A stretch of 32,500 nt of DNA from Symbiodinium natans (GCA_905221605.1 CAJNDS010002221.1:305001-337500); one strand, 5' to 3'. Numbered from the stretch's first letter, positions 18,709-28,157 are shown. Translations and numbers: made by a program. Notes: generated by a model not told the origin, from the letters alone.

Positions 18709-18898
18709 CCCAGAAGAGGTTTAGGGTTTTAGGGTGTAGTGTTTAGAGTTAGAGTTTATGGTATAGGGTCTAGATCTTAGGGTTTAGGTTATAGGGCTCG
18801 TAGCTTCAAGCCCCCTAAAGCCTAAACCCCAAACCCCAAACCCCAATCCCTAAACCCCAAACCCCAAACCCCAAACCCTAAACCCTAAACCATTGCAG

Positions 18899-19151
18899 GC
18901 CGGCATCATGATTACGATTGCCTCCTTAGTGGTTCCTGTGGTCTACTACCTCGGCCGCCAGGTTGCAGAAAGCCCTAGGGTTCAGGGTTCACGGATCAGG
19001 GTTCAGGGTACAGGGTTTAGGGTTTTGGCTTTAGGGTTTCTAACCCTAAACCCTAGGCACCTGCATTTTCCTGAACCCTGAGCCCCCAACCCAGTCAAAA
19101 ACTTCCCCTGGAATTGGGAGTCCATGCCAGTGCTGATGGCCCAAGGCTTGG
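18899..19151 (+). CDS. Candidate exons with a membrane helix
   Basis: Exon 18899-18961 follows TTGCAG and reads AGIMITIASLVVPVVYYLGR then Q before GTTGCA; it is hydrophobic enough for a membrane helix. Exon 19095-19151 follows CCCAG and reads KNFPWNWESMPVLMAQGL before G|GTTTAG. The phases (0 against 1) need another exon. The end of the second exon is present again, inverted, at 21086-21112. Confidence 0.35.
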
Positions 19152-19292
19152 GTTTAGGGTTTAGGGTTTAGGGTTTAGGGTTTAGGGTTTAGGGTTTAGG
19201 GTTTAGGGTTTAGGGTTTAGGGTTTAGGGTTTAGGGTTTAGGGTTTAGGGTTTAGGGTTTAGGGTTTAGGGTTTAGGGTTTAGGGTTTATAA
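19152..19292. repeat. Longest G-strand tract, about 20 TTTAGGG units
   Basis: Perfect heptamers for about 140 bases, then an abrupt inversion to CCCTATAGCCCTAAACCC and back again near 19310, followed by degenerate GGAGTTA units. Confidence 0.95.
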
Positions 19293-19569
19293 ACCCTATA
19301 GCCCTAAACCCTATAGGGTTTAGGGTTTAGGAGTTAGGAGTTAGGAGTTTAGGGTTTAGGATTTAGGATTTAGGATTAAGGGTTTAGGGGCTTCTGTGGA
19401 TGGGGTTCAATAGGAAAGGGGTTGAATTCTTGAGCCTACCCTAGAGGACCCTGAGCCCTAAGCCCTAAACCCTTGCCCTGGGCATCCGGACTTGAAGCAA
19501 AGGTTCCAAACCCTAAGCCCTAAACCCTAAACCCTAAACCCTAAACCCTAAACCCTAAACCCTGGGTCG

Positions 19570-20720
19570 CTTCCGTCGAGCGACAGACCCCGAACGCTCG
19601 GCCGAGGGCCTTACAGCCCGAGCGCCCAAGCGAAAAGAGAAACGGAAAGGTGAGGGTTAAGCCTCAGCGTCTGTCCTGGACAGGCCAACGGACATCGGCC
19701 CTATTTCACGACAACGTCAGTACTCGGCTCACCCAGGTTTTGGGTCCAGGGTTTGCCGGGCCTCCCCCCCCCCGGAAAAGGCCCCCTGACCCAAGGCTGG
19801 CGAGGGGTCCAGACAGTTGCTCAATTTGGGATTTTTGACGGATTTTCGAGCCCGCCCTCCCAGCGGCCCCCGGGCTCCCCGGCCCGGGGTCAAGGCCTTT
19901 CGGGGCCAAGGGCCCATGCGTAGAGCATTACTGCACCCCAAGGGCCCCCCGGGCCAAGGGCCCCTCGGGCCAAGGGCAGGGTGCAGCGGCCCCGAATTCA
20001 GGGCTAGATCCAGGAAAGCCCCAAATCAGCAAAGGCCTCTACGGCCCTGACGTGCCAAAGGCCCGAAAAGGGCCGAGGCTACCCCGAACGCCAGCTTAAA
20101 CCCTAACACCGCAAAACCCTGCGAAGGCCTTCAAGCAAATAAGGGCCTCTACGGGCCCACGTGATGAAGGCCCGAAAAGGGCCGAGGCTACCCCGAACCC
20201 CAGAATAAACCCTAGCGATTGAAATACTCATTGGCGAAAAAAAAGAATAGGTTCCCTGACCTTCAAATGAATAAAGCCTCTACGGCCCCTGACACGCCGA
20301 AGGTCCGAACAGGGCCCCGAGAGACCCCAAGAGCCACCAAAAGGCTTCAAAAGACTTCAAAAGGCCCCGTAAAAGAAGGGGGACCCCAGGATGCCCATAC
20401 CCGCAATGAAAAATGCGATTTTTTTGTACTGAAATCGATGGTTTTGGGCACCCTTTCATTTTACCCCAAGGGCCAGGAAAGCCCCCAGGAAGCCCCCAAA
20501 AGGCCCCAAGAGCCACCAAAAGGCTTGAGGCCCTTAAAAGGGGAATCCAGGAGCAGGCACAAAGGGTTTCCCTGACCTTCAAATAAATAAGGGCCTCTAC
20601 GGGCCCTGACACGCCGAAGGCCCGAAAAGGGCCGAGGCTACCCCCAACCCCAGCTTAAACCCTAAAATCGCAACTTTAAAAACATCAAAGCCAGCATCAG
20701 GGCACAAGAAAATAAATTCT
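19570..20720. repeat. GC-rich repeat block of unknown nature
   Basis: About 1.1 kb nearly free of telomere repeats. A unit containing GGCCTCTACGGGCCCTGA, GGCCCGAAAAGGGCCGAGGC and CAGCTTAAACCCTAA is present four times (about 20031-20108, 20127-20216, 20253-20320, 20568-20666). A second unit, CCCCAAGAGCCACCAAAAGG, occurs at about 20333 and 20503. The first half is rich in GGGCCAAGGGCCC. Overlapping open frames of 60-118 codons on both strands (for example 20219-20575 + and 20280-20612 -) have repetitive composition and are not convincing genes. No promoter or terminus recognised. Confidence 0.6.
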
Positions 20721-20759
20721 ATAAACCCTAAACCCTAATAGAGTATAGTTTGGGTGGCC

Positions 20760-20830
20760 GGGGTGGGTTGACGGGCAACGCGAGCGCGCGGCCCGGGGTG
20801 TTTCACACCCGAGCGCGCGCCCTCCCCTGA
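20760..20830. other. GC-rich imperfect hairpin
   Basis: CGAGCGCGCGGCCCGGGGTG, three to five loop bases, then CACCCGAGCGCGCGCCC: an imperfect inverted repeat of about 16 bases per arm. Role unknown. Confidence 0.5.
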
Positions 20831-20937
20831 CACACCCTAAACCCTAAACCCTAAGCCCTAAGCCCTAAACCCTAAACCCTAAACCCTAAACCCTAAACAA
20901 CTCTAAACAACCCTAAACAACCCTAAACCACCCTAAA

Positions 20938-20939
20938 CC

Positions 20940-21020
<81 letters not shown>

Positions 21021-21023
21021 ACC
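20938..21023. repeat. CCCTCAA variant array
   Basis: Twelve uniform CCCTCAA units inside a longer CCCTAAA tract: one variant was amplified locally. Confidence 0.93.
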
Positions 21024-21271
21024 CTAAACCCTAAACCCTAAACCCTAAACCCTAAACCCTAAACCCTAAACCCTAAACCCTGAACCCAAACCTTGGGCCA
21101 TCAGCACTGGCAGGTCTTAGGGGGGGGTGGCGCTCCGTAGCGATCGCCGAGATGAGCCCTTTCGGGGTTTAGGGTTTTGAGGGTTTAGGGCCGTAGGGCT
21201 TTGGTCCAGGTCGTTTTTTTTTTTTTTTGGGGGGGTTGGGTTTTTTTGGGGAGTTTAAACCCTAAATTTAA

Positions 21272-21297
21272 GAGCCTCCGGCTCAAGCCGCCGACCC
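21272..21297. repeat. Copy 1 of GAGCCTCCGGCTC dispersed repeat
   Basis: GAGCCTCCGGCTCAAGCCG (a small palindrome) directly follows CCCTAAATTT. Longer copies lie at 24180-24233 and 29183-29230. Confidence 0.6.
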
Positions 21298-21344
21298 CGC
21301 TGGAGCATAGTTGAAAGGTTTAAACGCGCTCGTCAGCTCAAAGG

Positions 21345-21455
21345 ATGCCAAAAGTTGATTTCCAAACAGGAGCTGAAGCCAGCTTGAAGGAGGGCAGCCC
21401 CATCAATTCAAGCCCAACACGAAATCATGGGCGGGTCGAGCGGGCGTGGGGGTAA
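21345..21455 (+). CDS. Possible small ORF of 36 residues
   Basis: Starts at ATG 21345 and reads MPKVDFQTGAEASLKEGSPI, ending at TAA 21453-21455 just as a G-rich tract begins. It has normal composition but lies next to dispersed repeats and has no known relative. Confidence 0.25.
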   Translation: MPKVDFQTGAEASLKEGSPINSSPTRNHGRVERAWG

Positions 21456-21722
21456 GGGGGGTAGGGGGGGGGAGTAAGGGGGGGGGGGGGGGGGGGGGGT
21501 ACAGGGGGGGTGGGAGGGGGGTGGGGAAGGGGGAGGGGGGTGTAGGGGGGGGGGGGGGGGGGGGTGGGGGGGGGGTTGGGGGCGGGCGCCTATGGTCCGT
21601 GAGTTTATGCGGTGTGGGTGGCCTGGCCCTCTGGAAAAGCTGCCCGGGTCCCCCCCCCTTAACCCCCCCAGGGGGTAAGGAGGGAAAGTGGGGAGGTTTG
21701 CACCTCCTTTCCCATCCAACAC
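21440..21722. repeat. G-rich tract plus conserved tail, copy 1
   Basis: About 150 bases of G runs (one of 22) followed by CGCCTATGGTCCGTGAGTTT and a GTGTGGGTGGC motif, ending near CCATCCAACAC. A diverged copy with the same order lies at 29310-29552. Confidence 0.6.
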
Positions 21723-21796
21723 GCCGCCAGGGTCGGCGGACCCTAAACCCTAAGCCCTAAACCCGAAACCCTAAACCCTAAACCCTTTGGGGTTGT

Positions 21797-21862
21797 CCGT
21801 GGTGGAGGCAAAGCTCGATGAACCAGGAAGTCCCAGTCCCAACCTAGGGCCTTGGAGGCTTT
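21797..21862 (+). CDS. Candidate short terminal exon
   Basis: The frame reads LSVVEAKLDEPGSPSPNLGP and ends in a TAG supplied by the first GGCTTTA unit. Short, and not recognised. Confidence 0.22.
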
Positions 21863-21998
21863 AGGCTTTAGGCTTTAGGCTTTAGGCTTTAGGCTTTAGG
21901 CTTTAGGCTTTAGGCTTTAGGCTTTAGGCTTTAGGCTTTAGGCTTTAGGCTTTAGGCTTTAGGCTTTAGGCTTTAGGCTTTAGGCTTTTAGGCTTTAG
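21857..21998. repeat. GGCTTTA variant array
   Basis: About twenty copies of GGCTTTA (one with an extra T), switching abruptly to GGGTTTA. The variant is almost confined to this block. Confidence 0.95.
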
Positions 21999-22225
21999 GG
22001 TTTAGGGTTTAGGGTTTAGGATTTATACAGGGTTTGGGGTTTAGGGTTTAGGGTTAGGGTTTTTACAGGGTTTGGGTTTAGGGTTTAGGGTTTAGGGGAG
22101 AGGGTTTAGGGTTTAGGGTTTAAGGGAGAGGGTTTAGGGTTTAGGGTTTATACAGGATTTAGGGTTCAGGGTTTAGGGTTCAGGGTAGAGGGTTGAGGGT
22201 TTATACAAGGTTTAGGGATGCCTAG

Positions 22226-22300
22226 AAGTCCGACAATGCAGTTAGACCCTACACACTGAGCATCCTAAACTCTAATCGGCGAAAAGCCAAGACACGTTGA
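22226..22300 (+). CDS. Candidate terminal exon with basic tail
   Basis: After CTAG the frame reads KSDNAVRPYTLSILNSNRRK then AKTR and TGA 22298-22300. An ATG in another frame at 22218 gives MPRSPTMQLDPTH. Function not recognised. Confidence 0.3.
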   Translation, partial: KSDNAVRPYTLSILNSNRRKAKTR

Positions 22301-22354
22301 GATAGTATGAAGTAATTCTAAAAACCTGTATACGGATACTGGAAACATCTATAT

Positions 22355-22475
22355 GCATACATATATATATATATATACATATACACGTATATGCATTTGT
22401 AGCAGTGTGTATATATATATATATATATATTCATACATACACATGCATATACATGTATATATATATATATATATA
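22355..22475. repeat. TA/CATA microsatellite
   Basis: Alternating TATATA, CATACA and GTATAT blocks, partly palindromic. The open frames across it on both strands are repeat artefacts. Confidence 0.93.
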
Positions 22476-22484
22476 GGCAAAAGT

Positions 22485-22600
22485 TTAGATAGTAACATCG
22501 ACGCAATACAGCCCCTGCCCCGGCAGGCTGCAAGGTTGCAGGTCAGAGGTTTTCAGCGGCCACAACTTTGTGCAACAACTTCCTTATTTGGTCCCTCAAC
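22485..22600. CDS. Open island, strand unresolved
   Basis: Plus frames read [20 protein letters not shown] or [20 protein letters not shown]; the minus strand reads [20 protein letters not shown] then TI and TAA. All are plausible and none is recognised. Confidence 0.2.
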
Positions 22601-22787
22601 CTTAAACCCTATACCCCAGACCCTAAACCCTAAAACCCTAGGCTTGAGGCGCCTTTTTTTCCTTGGCAGGACCCTAAAGGCTTGAGGGTTTGGGGTGTAG
22701 GGTTACCGTGTTTAGGGTTTAGGGCTTAGGCTTAGGCTTTAGGGCGTAGGGTTTAGGGTTTAGGGTTTAGGGTTTACGGCAACCCAT

Positions 22788-24733
22788 GGGCCCTAGTATC
22801 CCTTACTTGGGGGAGATTCCCCGAAGGGCCCGCGCGCATTTGTTTTCGTAAATGGTACTTTCTGGCCCCAAGTCTTCCCTTCTTAGGTGCACGGACCCCT
22901 AGAGGTTCCTTGCACCCTAAACCCTAAACCCTAAACCCTAAACCCGAAACCCGAAACCCTAAACCCTAAACCCTAAACCCCTCTTGAGCTGTGATGAGCC
23001 ATTCCTGAAAGAGCCTTTAGGTGCATCTGGGTTCAGCGCTTTACCGCAGATGGGGCCCTAAACCCCAAACCCCAAACCCCAAACCCCAATCCCCAAACCC
23101 CAAACCCCAAACCCCAAACCCCAAACCCTAAACCCTAAACCCTAAACCCTAGACCCTCGACCTCCTTCCAGGAATTGGCTTGATGTCCGACGTCGAACAA
23201 ATGCCTCAGCAGCTGGCGTCCTTCACGATCAAGGTCGACGGGCCGATGAGCCCTAAACCCTAAACCCTAAACCCTAAACCCTAAACCCTAAACCCTAAAC
23301 CCTATGTGTGTTTCGAGTTTGGGGTTAGGAGTTTAGGGTTCTTCTGGTGGGCTATTAGGCTATTAGGGGTGAGGGCTTAGGGTTTAGGTTCTAGGGCTTT
23401 TCTTCCCCGAAGGTCCATCTTTTTGGCGCTTTTTGGGCCTACACCCTAAACCCTCAACCCTCAACCCTAAACCCTAAACCCTAAACCCTAAACCCTAAAC
23501 CCTAAACCCTAAACCCTAAACCCTCACGTTTGGCAAGGATGCCAGCTGTGCATGCTGCGACTACCAGCACAAGCATCCGCTGACCAAGACCGAGATGCCT
23601 TGTGACAGGACAGGTCCCAAGTCCGTTTAGGAAAAAAAACTCAATACGCAACTTTGTGGTGCTTTACTGTAACTTTACATCTTTAGCCTTTTTGGGTTTA
23701 TTGGGTTTCTTAAGAAGGCAGCTAAAAATTAAATTTATAGCTACCCTCCTGAGTGCAGCCAAGGCAAATCGGGATCCCTTAAAATAGATCCCCTAAATAG
23801 TAAGATTCCCTTAAGAAATAAAGACCCCCAAAAGGGTACCCCTGATTACGGAAACCCCCATATACTCCCCAAAGAATGAAACAGGGAAAACAGTACGGTT
23901 CTCAAACCCTAAACCCTAAACAGTAAACCTAAACCCTAAACCTTAAACCCTAAACCCTAAACAGTAAACCTAAACCCTAAACCCTAAACCCTAAACCCTA
24001 AACCCTAAACCCTAAACCCCAAACCGTGGAGTAAAGGGGTCGACTCGGGGTGAGTTGCGAAACTTGAAATCCTCCAGCTGCCTACGCGCAAGTAGGGACA
24101 GCACATCCTGGGTCCGAAGTCCCAAGAACACCCCCAAAACCCTGAACCCTGAACCCTAAACCCTAAACCCTAAATTTGGGAGCCTCCGGCTCACGCCGAC
24201 CCAAGAGGCCCGAAACCTCGCAACCCTCAAACCAGGAACACCCTAAACCCTAAACCCTAAACCCCAAATCCCAAACCCTAAACCCTAAACCCTAAACCCC
24301 CCCCCATTTGGGCAGCTTCAGCTTCATGGCCAGTCTTGTGAAAGGGCAGCGAACGAGCATCTTTGATCTGAGCAAGACAGGCTATTGGTGGGAAGTGGCG
24401 TTGCGCGTTCTTGGTTGTAGCTCTATGTGGGTTTAGGGTTTAGGGTTTAGGGTTTAGGGGTGTCTAAGATCTTCTGACAAGGTTTGGAGGGTTTAGGGTA
24501 TTCCGGGCAGGACGATCATCTTCCAGATGCTCAGCGGATGGTACGCAGACTCAGCAAAGGCTGCAGGAACAGACTGGATACACGAGGTTGACACCGTGAT
24601 TCGCGGACGCATCGGTGCAATCATGTCGGATGTACGACAGCGAACCCTACCCATTAGCTACACCATTTACATGGTCGGTGCCAGCAACGTACCGTTCCTG
24701 GCCAATTTCATCTCGGACTCTTGGTGTGTCTGA
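22788..24733 (+). CDS. Candidate gene I, dinoflagellate family protein with CC-H-HP-CDR motif
   Basis: Possible early islands are 22788-22915 (LTWGRFPEGPARICFRKWYF) and 22985-23060 (CDEPFLKEPLGASGFSALPQ). Exon 23172-23233 reads IGLMSDVEQMPQQLASFTIK and joins in phase to 23538-23613, which reads DASCACCDYQHKHPLTKTEM then PCDRT. The combined CC-x-x-x-H-x-HP ... CDR pattern resembles a segment I recall in large Symbiodiniaceae families; treat this as memory. Exon 24322-24430 (MASLVKGQRTSIFDLSKTGY...) joins in phase 0 to the last exon 24497-24733, open for 78 codons (MLSGWYADSAKAAGTDWIHE ... SYTIYMVGASNVPFLANFIS) with TGA 24731-24733. The join between 23613 and 24322 needs one more exon. The last exon is among the longest non-repetitive ORFs in the window. 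Confidence 0.5.
23060..23128. repeat. CCCCAAA variant array
   Basis: About nine CCCCAAA units, then CCCTAAA. It lies in a candidate intron of gene I. Confidence 0.92.
23615..23890. other. Repeat-free AT-rich segment inside gene I
   Basis: The plus strand is open for 61 codons from an upstream GTG (VLYCNFTSLAFLGLLGFLRR), but this overlaps the donor of exon 23538-23613 and the sequence is AT-rich; it is more likely intron or old element. GGATCCCTTAAAATAG and AAAAGGGTACCCC link it to motifs at 15750-15790 and 32229-32262. Confidence 0.35.
24180..24233. repeat. Copy 2 of GAGCCTCCGGCTC dispersed repeat
   Basis: GAGCCTCCGGCTCACGCCG, then ACCCAAGAGGCCCGAAACCT and CGCAACCCTCAAACC. It directly follows CCCTAAATTTGG and precedes another tract. 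Closest to the copy at 29183-29230. Confidence 0.75.
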
Positions 24734-24960
24734 TCAGCACCTTTTTTTCCTTTCTGAGCGACCAGAGTCCGTAGCGTGTCGTAGCCATTCCATGGAACCC
24801 CAGCAAGCAGGCCCTACCACGCCCAGTAGTACCTTATTTTTGTTTAGACTGCGGATCCTCATCAACCCGTTTAAGCAAAAGAAATGATTCTTTATTCTCT
24901 AGGGTTACTTGGGCAACCTAGAAGACCTCTACTGAATTTTTCTGAAACACCCAAGCCCCA
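24734..24960. other. 3' flank of gene I
   Basis: About 225 repeat-free bases after the TGA with T-rich stretches (CTTTTTTTCC, TTATTTTTGTTT, TTCTTTATTCTC). Most likely 3' untranslated region and termination area. An overlapping 90-codon plus frame (24615-24887) is probably a shadow of the last exon. Confidence 0.45.
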
Positions 24961-25076
24961 AACTGTAAAGACCCTAAACCCTAAACCCTAAACCCTAAAC
25001 CCTACACCCTAAACACCCAAGCAGTGCAAGATAGAGTCAGTGGGGAGTAAAGCTTTTTGGTCGAGCCCGAGTCCCC

Positions 25077-25160
25077 AACTAGGGTTGAGGGTTAGGGTTT
25101 AGGGTTTAGGGTTTAGGGTTTAGGGTTTAGGGTTTAGGGTTTAGGGTTTAGGGTTTAGGG
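25077..25160. repeat. TTTAGGG tract
   Basis: About eleven G-oriented units. Its right edge TTTAG serves as the acceptor of the island 25159-25207. Confidence 0.92.
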
Positions 25161-25427
25161 AGACTCAAAGATGCCGAGACTGAAGGGAGTGTCGCCTACT
25201 TGTCTCCGTAGGTTTTCGGGCTTGTGGTGTAGGGTGTAGGGGGTCCTTAGCAACCTTCAACCTCTAGCCCTAAACCCTAAACCCTAAACCCTAAACCCTA
25301 AACCCTAAACCCTAAACTTTCAGTTCTTGAACCCGAATCCCTAAACCCTGAAATCCTAAACCCGGAGCCCTAAAACACCAAACGCGAGCTCAGGCGTTCA
25401 TCGGCAGAATCCTCCAAGGGCCTACAG
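25159..25427 (+). CDS. Candidate exons, unrecognised
   Basis: Island 25159-25207 (acceptor TTTAG, donor GTAGGT) reads RLKDAETEGSVAYLS. Island 25394-25427 (acceptor CTCAG, donor GTGCGC) reads AFIGRILQGPT. Just upstream, after AAGCAG at 25027, CKIESVGSKAFWSSPSPQ is open. Each is short. Confidence 0.3.
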
Positions 25428-25484
25428 GTGCGCATGGTTTAGGGTTTAGGGTTTAGGGCTTCGGGATGTCTTGCGAGGAAGCGT

Positions 25485-25501
25485 GTGTGTGTGTGTGTGT
25501 G
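25485..25501. repeat. GT microsatellite
   Basis: Eight to nine GT units; a second GT run is at 28466-28481, and both lie at the 3' edge of an open island, where they offer many GT donors. Confidence 0.9.
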
Positions 25502-25999
25502 CCCTAAACCCTAAACCCTAAACCCTAAATGCTAAACCCTAAACCCTAAACCCTAAACCCTAAAGGGGGTGGGGGGAGGGCCTGGGTTTAGGGTTTTGGG
25601 CTTTCGGAGAGCTTTAGGCTGAGGGTGTGGGGTTTGGGATCCCATGTCCCTCCGGGCTCTAAACCCTCAACCTTAAACCTCAAACCCTAAACCCTAAACC
25701 CTAAACCCTAAACCCTAAACCCTCCTGGTTCAGTGGTCTGAAAAAATGGTATGGGTTTAGGGTTTCGAGTTTGGGGTTTAGGGTTTCTCTTGGGCCATGG
25801 ATTATTGAGTCGGGCCTCGTGTCTTGCGCCTCATGTCGTCTGTCGAGACCTTTTTTCTTGTTTGCATGCTCAAGAGCCCGAGTGTGCATTCGGGTGCGAA
25901 GTTTAGGGTTTAGGGTTTAGGGTTGAGGGTTTAGGGTTTAGGGTTTGGGGTTTAGGGTTTAGGGTTTAGGATTTAGGGTTCTCTCTCTCGCTCTCTCAG

Positions 26000-26092
26000 G
26001 TTTCTATAATTCGTTTGCGCCTCTATAGTTGCCTGACCAAGTCAGAAAGCCTGCCTAGAGAAGCAAAAAAACCCTATCTGTCTCACATCTGA
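26000..26092 (+). CDS. Candidate terminal exon with canonical polypyrimidine tract
   Basis: A CT-rich tract (TTCTCTCTCTCGCTCTCTCAG) leads into the exon, a textbook acceptor. It reads VSIIRLRLYSCLTKSESLPR and EAKKPYLSHI, with TGA at 26090-26092. The upstream exon has not been identified; island 25795-25898 is open on both strands. Confidence 0.4.
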   Translation, partial: VSIIRLRLYSCLTKSESLPREAKKPYLSHI

Positions 26093-26288
26093 CGTTGCAG
26101 CGATTCTGACGATGGGGACTGACTCTAAACCCCCACCAAAAAAGAAGGGGAAGGGCCTACGTAGTCGGGGTCCCCCCCCAAACCCTAAACCCTATACCCT
26201 ATACCCTAAACCCCATCTTCCCTAAACCCTATAAGCCCTAAAAGGGAATGAGGCTCCCGAGGCTTCCCGCAAATTGGAGCGTAAAGGG

Positions 26289-26434
26289 TTGGGAGGTTCC
26301 AATTGTAGCTGTACTTATAATAGCTGTACTTACAACTTACAACCACATTAGGGCGCATAAGGGGCTCATCAGTGGGTTGTAAGTACAACCCTAAATCCTA
26401 AACCCTAAACCCAAAACCTCATGAACCTCCAAGT
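26289..26434. mobile_element. MITE-like element carrying a telomere insertion near its right end
   Basis: The left end TTGGGAGGTTC and the reverse complement of the right end ACTTGGAGGTTCATG pair, with GTACTTATAA-type inner repeats. Near the right end, AAGTACA is followed by about 34 bases of CCCTAAA-type repeats and then CATGAACCTCCAAGT. The related element at 31927-32143 has AAGTACA joined directly to CATGAACCTCCAAGT. The 60-codon minus ORF here is probably spurious. Confidence 0.6.
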
Positions 26435-26540
26435 GCGGCCTTGGGTTCAGGGCTTCAGGTTTGACGTTTGCGCGAGGGGGGGGGGTGGAGCTGTATCAAG
26501 GAGTTATCAAGCTTGGCCGCCTAAAATCCTAGACCCTGCA

Positions 26541-26686
26541 CCCTGAAGCCTAAACCTTAAACCCTAGACCCGCAGTGCTTGAGCAAAGTGTACCAGGCTA
26601 CGCTTTCTACGAACCCTGAAGCCTAAACCTTGAGCCCTAAACCCACAGTGCTTGGGCAAAGTGTACCAGGCTACTACGCTTTCTAC
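26541..26686. repeat. 73 bp tandem duplication including part of an exon
   Basis: Copies 26541-26613 and 26614-26686 both contain CCCTGAAGCCTAAACCTT and CAGTGCTTG..GCAAAGTGTACCAGGCTAC; copy 2 has three extra bases (TAC). Confidence 0.85.
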
Positions 26687-26803
26687 ACGTGGGCACTGAG
26701 GGAGTTCATCGGCTGGGCCTTTGTGATTGCCGCTGGCCAGAGTTTTCAAACCCGAACCTCTGAAACCCAGATTTACCGAACCGTGAATCCCCCAAAACTC
26801 TGA
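26649..26803 (+). CDS. Candidate exon with a membrane helix
   Basis: After CACAG the frame is open for 51 codons: LGQSVPGYYAFYTWALREFI then GWAFVIAAGQ, hydrophobic enough for a membrane segment, then a polar end and TGA 26801-26803. A shorter version could splice near 26742. The 5' part of this exon is duplicated upstream at 26573-26610 without the hydrophobic part. Confidence 0.4.
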
Positions 26804-27040
26804 ACCCCAAAATAAACCCTAAACCCCCGAAAACTGGAGCCCCTAGAGCCCTCGAGCCCTGAAGCCCTGATCCGAAGATGCCCTGATCCGAGCCGCACGC
26901 GTAAACAAGAGTTGAGGGTTTAGGGTTTAGGAAAAACCTGCTAAACCCTAAACCTTACACCCTTAAACCGTAAAACCTTAAAACCCTGTACTCACCATAT
27001 CCCCTAAGCCCTCTATCACGTCACCCTTAACCCGTTTCAG

Positions 27041-27521
27041 TCCCTGCATCCACACGCTGTGCTGTTTGCTGCTGTAAGGAACCATCGCCAGCATGTACCC
27101 ATGACGCGACCCATTGAGGTTTCAGGGTTGTCAGTTTGAGGGAACCCTAAACCCTGAACCGTAAACCCTAAACCCTAAACCCTTAACCCTTAACCCTAAA
27201 CCCTAGGGCGGGGTAACTACTGGTTTCCAGGCTTTAGGGTTTAGGGCTTTGGGAGGGGCATGTGCTGGTTCCTAGGTTCCTGTATTCGGGGGCCCTGAAT
27301 TGTAAACCCTAAACCCGAAACCCCAAACCCCCCTGAACCCTAGACCCCAAACCCTAAACCCTAAACCCTAAACCCTAGACCCTAGACCCTAAACCCTAAA
27401 CCCTAAACCCTAAACCCTAAACCCTAAACCCTAAACTCAAGCCCAGGTCATAAGCATTTTCACAACCCGCGTGTCGTTCTCCCTGTGGAAGTGCCCTGGC
27501 CTCACCAGATTCCAAGATTGA
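27041..27521 (+). CDS. Candidate gene J, two phase-matched exons
   Basis: Exon 27041-27118 follows CCCGTTTCAG, is exactly 26 codons (SLHPHAVLFAAVRNHRQHVP...) and ends GAG|GTTTCA. Exon 27447-27521 follows CCCAG, reads VISIFTTRVSFSLWKCPGLT then RFQD, and ends TGA 27519-27521. Phases 0 and 0 match. Another open island at 27256-27301 (HVLVPRFLYSGALN, donor GTAAAC) lies between but does not fit the phase. Function not recognised. Confidence 0.4.
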
Positions 27522-27711
27522 GTCTAGGGTTTAGGGTTTAGGGTTTAGGGTTTAGGGTTTAGGGTTTAGGGTTTAGGATTCAGGGTTTAGGGTTTAGAGT
27601 TTAGGGTTGGAGCCTGAGGTCTTCTGTCTGGGTTGCCGCCAGTGGACATAGATTGAGTCACCGTGAGTAAGAAATGAAGGCATGCGTGTATGGGATACCC
27701 ATCTTATGCTG

Positions 27712-27788
27712 GGTTTAGGGTTTAGGGTTTAGGGTTTAGGGTTTAGGGTTTAGGGTTTAGGGTTTAGGGTTTAGGGTTTAGGGTTTCT
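27712..27788. repeat. TTTAGGG tract
   Basis: Ten to eleven perfect G-oriented units after the island 27620-27660, which offers SVWVAASGHRLSH and a perfect GTGAGTAAG donor. Confidence 0.92.
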
Positions 27789-27905
27789 GGTTTACACCTC
27801 CACTTTCCAGAGCTCTCATCCCTAAACCCTAGACACAACCCAGAATCCCCCCCTCCGCCGGCCAGTACATAGAAAAATCTCCTGAAAGATGAGCATCCTC
27901 CCATA

Positions 27906-28140
27906 CCTAAAGCCCAAAACCCTAAACCCTAACCCCAAACCCTAATCCCCAAACCCCAAACCCCAAACCATGTTCGCGAGGCTTACTCAGGAGTGGGATG
28001 CCCCAAATCCTAAACCCCAAACCCTAAACCCCAAACCCCAAACCCTAAACCCCAAACCCTAAACCCCAAACCCTAAACCCTAAACCCCAAACCCTAAACC
28101 CCAAACCCTAAACCCTAAACCCCAAACCCTAAACCCGAAA
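27906..28140. repeat. Alternating CCCCAAA / CCCTAAA repeats with a small insert
   Basis: CCCCAAACCCTAAA dimers are repeated many times around a 45-base unique insert (27970-28010) that begins with ATG (MFARLTQEWDA). The regular alternation of two heptamers suggests amplification of a 14-base dimer. Confidence 0.85.
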
Positions 28141-28157
28141 GCCTGCCACCACTCAAG

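Noticed and set aside
20219-20612. 118- and 110-codon ORFs on opposite strands
   Set aside because: They overlap each other within the GC-rich repeat block and have repeat-derived composition; no family feature was seen.
21408-21760. Glycine- and proline-rich ORFs on both strands
   Set aside because: They are low-complexity translation of G runs.
21857-21998. CRISPR-like array
   Set aside because: It has a uniform seven-base unit without spacers, and the context is eukaryotic.
22318-22685. ORFs across the TA microsatellite
   Set aside because: Tyr-Ile repeats come from TATA/CATA repeats.
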